A DNA stretch of 64,000 bases from Thalassia testudinum (lineage: Eukaryota; Streptophyta; Magnoliopsida; Alismatales; Hydrocharitaceae): assembly GCA_037157565.1 (NCBI GenBank), contig JAZHRO010000003.1, positions 44,095,001-44,159,000 on the forward strand, given 5' to 3'. This document shows positions 58,650 to 64,000 of this stretch, piece after piece (position 1 is the first letter of the stretch; every line of letters begins with the position of its first letter). A program made the translations under genes and the position numbers. The notes beneath the pieces are model-generated. The model was not told where the DNA came from. It saw only the letters and a program-made list of their open reading frames with translations, and did no database searches.

Positions 58650-60566
58650 ATATATTTTTTATTTTTTATATTTTTTTTCCCTCTAGTTCCATCATTCAAA
58701 CTAATGGTTATTCTCATGAAAACTTGTCCAATTAGATAATGGTGAAAAATATTACCCACTCACAAAATATTGGCAACGTAAAGGGTAAGTCACTTAAGTC
58801 ACAACTAAACGAGGCTTACGTGCTCGAACGAGATTTTGACAACAATCTTTGAAGGTGTAAATGTACGCTAATGCAAAAATTCATGTAAAAGTACACATCT
58901 CTCTTGACTTAGACTGTATCAGTGATTTAATTATAAATTAAATTATCTTAATGATATTTAAATTATATTAAATTACAATAAAATATTAATTTTAAATCAA
59001 ATTACATCAATAATATTATATCCTGAATCAAATATCAAAAATAATTTTATAACATCACTAATACAATATAATATGTTATTTATATTTTAAAAGATAGGTA
59101 ACATTTTACGTGTCTTTTACGTTAGAATCCGCAATTTATTTTAAAGTATGCATCATTTTTTATTTTCTGAAGTACGAAACATCGTTGTACCTTACCAAGC
59201 TGGAAAAGAAATGCCTCGTTATCTTTTTCATTAAAAATAGTTAGTCAAGGGTAATATTCTTCCCTGTCGACGGACGAAAAGTTAGCCATCGAGAAGGGCT
59301 AATATCCAGGGTTGGATATATTTCGTTTTCAAGTTGAAAAGACATCTGACCTGAGAAAACGATCCTCTAGAAAAGTACTCCGGGAATTGATATAATATCA
59401 TTTCCCAAAATATTTACCGCTAAAATAGCTGGCCTTTTTATAATTAAATTAAAACTGAAATCATCATATTCTGCAAATATAAAAATCAAACAGTCTGCAG
59501 GCGGCGGCCGGAAACAAAAACTTGCCTTGACAAGTACAAAATTACTCTTTAAATGATCTGGGTTCATAATGCGATCAAAACTCCTCCCATTCTCAGCCCA
59601 TAAGAACGTAAAGATTAGCTTCATGAGAGGATTCCAATACCAACGACGAGAAAATTAGAAATGGACCCTCAAATTCGGCGGTCCGTCTTAGTCTGAACAG
59701 GCAATATTTATTTGGTATAGCAATCAGAATGAGGCCGAAAAGGACCCACCGACGCACGTTGAGGCGTGGCTTTGAGTGAGCGGGCTGATTGACACACATC
59801 TTGTCAATGACAATCAGGCAGCACTTTAACACGCCCGGAGGCTTTGCTTGGGTAATGGATAAGCATATGGGTTTGCTAACACGGAGAGAATATGACGTTA
59901 TGTGGTAGGTGGGTTAAAGGATTGGAATTTTTAAATTAAGTTTATATCATTTGATTATAATTATCGTTGTTAGTGTCACTTTTAAACGTACATAGTTAAC
60001 GAAAATATTAGATATTATGTTTTCATTAATATTTTAACTATAGCTAGTGACATGAAGTAAAGTCAAGAGCGTTGATATCAAAGGAAAATAAATGGTAGAA
60101 ATTATATTCATCTTATAGGATGGTTCGGACATTTTCATATGACATGTAAATATCAAGGACTAACGAACGTCTTGTCGATAATGGCAGGAAGAGATGATTT
60201 TGGTTGAGGAGTCACCGTCTTCGCTTCATCAACTTCAACCATCCACCTACTATGTTCCTCTTCTCTTCATCGCCTCCAACCATCCAACTTTTTCTCTTCA
60301 TCAGCGGGAACCATCTGCCTACTTTCCTATTCTCTTCATCACCTCCAACCTTCCAACTACTCCTCTTGTTGTCTTCGCCATCTTCATTAATACACCCCTC
60401 TCCCCACTGAGGCGTCCTTCATCAAGCGTACGGTAGAAGGAACGATCGTCACCTCCGTCTCCTTCTTCGGCATCCATCACAAAAGGTGAAGCCCCCATGC
60501 AACCATCTTACCTAACCCCCCTCGCCTCCGTTACATGTTAATGTTGTCAATGTTATGCAGGAAGTA
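58650..60566. other. AT-rich intergenic DNA, no gene supported
   Basis: 58,900-59,100 is very AT-rich. 60,225-60,365 has imperfect repeats of CTCTTCATC..CTCCAACC.TCCAACT. Short frames have no domain. It may include a promoter and first exon of the transposase fragment at 60,905, but nothing specific can be shown. Confidence 0.5.

Positions 60567-60602
<36 letters not shown>
60567..60602. repeat. Homopolymer run of 36 G
   Basis: An uninterrupted G tract. It could form G-quadruplexes, or its length could be a sequencing or assembly artefact. Confidence 0.9.
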
Positions 60603-60603
<1 letters not shown>

Positions 60604-60904
60604 ACCTTTGAAGAAAGGCACAGTAGGTAAAATTGATGTCTTGGGCGTACGTATCTAGGGTTTAAGGTTTGTAAGGATTTAGGGTTTTGTTACTTGGATT
60701 TAGAGTTTCGATTTGTTGGTCATGGTTTGAAGTTTTGGTATTTTGTTTGTGATTTTGGTTTTAGGGTTTTGATGGATAAGTCTAAGTATGAATGGTTGGG
60801 GTTTTCAATTTTACCGCTCCATATATGTTTTGTTTTGGTTTACGGTTTTCATTTATGTATGATTTATTTGTGGTATGTGTTTTATTTTGTTGGTTTGGAA
60901 CAGA

Positions 60905-61204
60905 ATGGGGTGGTTTCAAGGTGAAGAAGAAATCCTTGAGGCTCACCTATGGTATGGAGCTCTATACAGATTAATGAGAGGGTCAGAAGGAGATAAGTAT
61001 GAGGGAGGTACAAAGAAGGTTATTGGACTTGATCCAGACATCATAGGATGGTTTGATCTGACCGAATACATGGCGAAGGAGTACCCATGGGAGGTGGGGA
61101 AGGTATTGATATTGAAGTACAGAGATCCTAAAGCAAGACCTCATCAATATGTTGAGATAAAAACTGAATCTGATTTGATGGAAATGTTCAATGCACATAT
61201 GTAA
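60905..61204 (+). pseudogene. Probable Mutator-like transposase N-terminal (PB1-like) fragment
   Basis: After an intron-like T-rich stretch ending TTTGGAACAG, a frame opens MGWFQGEEEILEAHLWYGAL. It continues with YEGGTKKVIGLDPDIIGWFDLTEYM and KVLILKYRDPKARPHQYVEIKTESDLMEMFNAHM, then a TAA stop at 61,202-61,204. The same frame goes on after the stop with KSGIPVELIVTFKD, as family members would, until the LTR of element H at 61,274. The pattern of a YEGG/LDPD block followed by a short acidic ..DLMEMF.. block resembles the PB1-like domain that opens many plant MULE transposases. Without the catalytic part the call stays tentative; it could also be a host gene with this domain. Confidence 0.45.
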
Positions 61205-61273
61205 AAGAGTGGAATCCCAGTAGAGTTGATTGTTACTTTCAAGGACATTATGATAATTTGTTATGTAGATAGG

Positions 61274-63037
61274 TGATTAACGAAATCTTGTAGAGAAAAG
61301 TATTGAGTTTGGAAAAGTCGTCGTCGTTGTGCAATTCGCAAGAAAATCTGATATCAAATAAATTTTTACCGAAGCTCGTGATGAGCCCCGGGTTGAACAC
61401 TGAGAGGCTACGTCTATTCTAAATCCGTAATTATCTTTTTTTATAATTTTGTTTAAAAAGGGGACATTCACAATGATTATACAGTGGTTAATCTACTTGT
61501 AATATAAACAATAGAGCTAGAGAGGGAAATAACTTTTATGACAAGGATAATGTCATTACAACTAATTTCTACCACTAGAAAGCAAAAAATTTACTCTAAA
61601 AAGCGATAAAAAGATAAGGGGTGAGAAGATATCCTCCTCAATGGCTGCTTAGAGGACGAGCTGGACTGACGACGCTTGGAAGGAGAGTGAAGACAGAGGA
61701 AGGAGAGCGAATATGGAAGAATCGGGGATGAGACAGGGCATCGACATCAGGAGATCCGCTTCCAGAACGGGGGTGAGAGAACAGCTGGAGAGAGCTCTGC
61801 AAAGGGGATGAGAGGTGGAAAAATTTTGATTTTAACTCTAGTGGAGCTTCCCGTAGCTTGGGAGCACTAGAGCGAGCTTTAGAACTTAAGTTCTTAGCTC
61901 TTAAAGAGGAAGATAGATGAAGGAAGGGATGAAGAAGAAGGAAGGGATATGTGCCCTTTTATAGGCAAGGGGAAAGGGGTAGAAACGCCTTTTCTAAGGC
62001 CTTGAAATTAATATAGGGGTCTTTAGTGACAGATGCAGCCGTTGCTGTAAGTGAGAGACGTTGTAGCCGCGCGTCAATCCCCGTCGTTTGCCTCTAATCT
62101 GAGCGTCCATGTCACGCCATGTGGACCGGCCCCTAGCCTTCAGCTATTGCACGTGGGATCATGCCCGATCAAGATCCATCGTCCGATTGTGTAGGGAAAA
62201 GGCTTAAAATCGAGCGGGAAGTTCACCTTACCATGCATGCAACGCTTGCGTGTGATTGCGTGTGTGTAGTGCGTTGCCATCCAACAGCGATGCACCACGT
62301 TGCGTCTTCATTAGCCATTTGATCTCTATCAAGCGGTGCAATTTCATCGCGCCCACCCACCACTTCAATTTGAGGCGCAGTGCGCTTCGAACGCGCGCCT
62401 CCTCCCCGACGAAACAGAGCACAACCAATGCACTACACTGTACTTTGTGTCACGTTTATGCTTTAAGGGTCGCACACTCACAACCGTTGGATCTTGATCC
62501 AACAATTGAGATCGTGCAACCTTTGATGAGGAGGAAGAGTGCTGGTGCCTTTGAGTAACTTGGATGGTGCCACGTGGTGCCATCTAGGTCTTCCATCTTC
62601 AAGAGCTCGTAGGTGGTGCCACAGATGTCGAATTGGACTGATTTCACGTCGTTGGGCTACGATCGTCCATCTGAACCCATCCGTGCGGTTGGATTTGTCG
62701 TTTGAAGTTCAGATTTTACACCACCTTGTCCCTTGACCTCTGATCTTCCTTAGACTGTATCTGATAATAACGAAGTCCAATCGGGGTGATCTCGGAGTCG
62801 TTGAACTCCGATCGTCACCCTAATCAGATCCGTACGATTGAATCTTTAATTCAAGGCCCTAAAATGATATCACCATGTTCCCTAGCCACAAAAAGAGTAA
62901 ATTACTATACAATTTATACAAATTAACCTAAATGCATGATGATGCATGTTATGCAATATTTATAATGCATAATGCTTCTATGACACTAGGAATATGCATA
63001 AATAGACATTTTAGGCTAATTAGATGTATGCACATCA
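61274..63037 (-). repeat. 3' LTR of element H (Athila type)
   Basis: The right end GTATGCACATCA, followed by a polypurine tract, fixes one border. The left border TGATTAACG is set by the TG rule and by the position of the U5 motif AGCCCCGGGTTGAACACTGAGAGG (split at 61,384-61,409). The LTR is about 1.76 kb. The left flank ATAGG would be the target duplication, whose partner is beyond the window. The short frames at 62,228-62,736 lie inside it and are not genes. Confidence 0.75.
61957..61963 (-). promoter_or_regulatory. TATA box of element H LTR
   Basis: Minus-strand TATAAAA in the context GCCTATAAAAGGGC, about 1.07 kb into the LTR. Confidence 0.65.
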
Positions 63038-63050
63038 CACCCTCATACCT
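63038..63050 (-). promoter_or_regulatory. 3' polypurine tract of element H
   Basis: Minus-strand AGGTATGAGGGTG directly before the LTR start TGATGTGCAT, the counterpart of AGGCATGGGGGTA in elements A and B. Confidence 0.7.
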
Positions 63051-63802
63051 ATTTTTTCTTCTTTTCTTTTTCTCCTATTTTCTTCTTTTTCTTCTTTGAT
63101 ATTTTTTTTTCTAAGTAGGTGACTTCCTTGATTTAAGATTTACCTAAAGGCAGCAGGAAAAGAATGGTCGTATGGCTGGGCTCTGGACAACCAACCAATA
63201 AGCTGTTACCATTACAACTTGCCAGTCATACCACCCTAGAAGATTCATTAGCTATCTAATTTTTATTAAAACCACCAAAAAGTGAGTCAGTGCAAGAAGT
63301 GTGTAGATGCTTAGACTATAAATTCCCTCAAATCAGAGGGCAGGTTGATAATTCGTGTACTTATCACCCCAACTTATTAATCAATTAGAAATGAATTTAA
63401 AATGGCGATGACTCGAGAAACAAGTCTACATTTTAGTGGACACCCAGGTTGATTAAGCCCGAAGACCTAAATGGTCTAAGTGTTCATGTCCTATTGTATT
63501 ATTTCCTAAGATTGAAAAACTCTAATGCCCAAGTTCTCTTTTCCTAATTCAATTTTTTTTAATAAAAAGGAAAAATAAAGGAAATTTACAAGAAATTTAC
63601 AGAGTTGACAATATGATTCAGAAATGATTCCACCCCCCGATGCCTAGCTTATGTAATTTCCTCATTGAAAATAAAGGCATGAGAAAAAGGACAGAATGAA
63701 GAAAATATCACCTGGATTCTGTGATGCTCTGGTTAGCTCTGAGTCAGACTATAAAAATGCTGAGTTTAATGCCATCAGCTAGGCAGGGTCTAGCTAAAGA
63801 AG
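63051..63802 (-). other. Element H spacer after integrase
   Basis: 0.75 kb without a gene. A second polypurine-like motif (minus-strand AGGCATCGGGGGGTG, 63,630-63,643) lies close to the integrase end, as in elements A and B. A GCTGAGTTTAATGCCATCAGC block at 63,759-63,780 matches the post-integrase block of element A. Confidence 0.65.
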
Positions 63803-64000
63803 TCAGAACAAGGTCAAAGAAACCTTGTCTGAGATGGGTTCTGGAATAACACGATCAACATAAGGTTTCAAACATTGTCTGTTGACCTTGAAAGAATTAC
63901 CTATCTTTGGGTTAGAAATCTCAATTGCCCCGTTTGGGAATATCCGATCAATGATGAATGGGTCGTTCCACTTCAACCTAAGCTTGTCGGGAAAGAGCTT
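63803..64000 (-). CDS. Element H integrase C-terminus (Athila type), cut by window edge
   Basis: The last 65 codons of a minus-strand polyprotein are open and end in TGA at 63,803. They read KLFPDKLRLKWNDPF, then FPNGAIEI, then LKPYVD, matching element A residues 1835-1885 ([29 protein letters not shown]). No stop is seen in this piece, so H may be younger than B or C. The rest of the element lies to the right of the window. Confidence 0.85.
   Translation of the reverse strand, partial: KLFPDKLRLKWNDPFIIDRIFPNGAIEISNPKIGNSFKVNRQCLKPYVDRVIPEPISDKVSLTLF

Noticed and set aside
62228..62736. Short frames on both strands rich in His/Ser/Arg
   Set aside because: Inside the element H LTR with no domain.
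1..64000. CRISPR arrays, bacterial operons, organelle genes or rRNA genes
   Set aside because: No spaced direct-repeat array, ribosome-site-led gene cluster, rRNA sequence or long plastid/mitochondrial block was seen; the content is plant nuclear repeat DNA.

Overview
This window is plant nuclear DNA, very probably from a flowering plant with a large, repeat-rich genome. The signs are Athila-type Ty3/gypsy retroelements with a tRNA-Asp-type primer site, solo LTRs, a hAT-type MITE, CACTA-type ends, and one exon of a plastid-nucleoid protein gene (PTAC5-like). No intact cellular gene can be supported. Overall base composition is AT-rich, except inside two LTR families with GC-rich blocks. Species cannot be told from the sequence.

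Positions 1-44,427 are one nested retrotransposon stack, read on the minus strand. The oldest layer (element C) is a decayed Athila-type element. Its 5' LTR is at 43,054-44,427, its primer site at 43,029-43,048, and its gag/pol remains are scattered at 41,837-41,718, 39,244-37,408, 8,977-8,841, 4,326-3,696 and 1,023-609. C was split by an LTR of its own family (1-608), by solo LTR G (1,029-3,690), by an unresolved 4.5-kb insertion carrying a hAT-type MITE (8,025-8,684), by solo LTR D (8,983-37,402) and by the 3' part of a Ty1/copia SIRE-like element (39,245-41,717). Inside D sits Athila-type element B (9,463-35,362, duplication CAGGG). Inside the integrase of B sits the young Athila-type element A (14,047-26,179, duplication GTCAG). 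Four layers are therefore ordered by their target-site duplications.

Element A holds the only long intact reading frame, an 1,899-residue gag-protease-RT-RNase H-integrase polyprotein (18,426-24,125, minus). Its 5' LTR, however, has lost about 1.67 kb, including the only clear TATA box present in the 3' copy. A is thus nearly fresh in sequence but probably silent by itself.

Positions 44,428-61,273 are AT-rich and poor in coding signal. They hold a 269-bp tandem duplication, a pair of CACTA-type ends 11.3 kb apart enclosing the PTAC5-like exon, a chromovirus pol remnant and a decayed tRNA-Gly gene, then an inverted-repeat element, a 36-base G run and an N-terminal fragment of a probable Mutator-like transposase. 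Positions 61,274-64,000 are the 3' LTR, spacer and integrase end of a further Athila-type element (H) that runs out of the window.

Two observations deserve follow-up. Elements A, B and H each carry a second polypurine-tract-like motif between the integrase end and the true 3' polypurine tract. A plastid-protein exon lies 200 bp inside a CACTA terminus.
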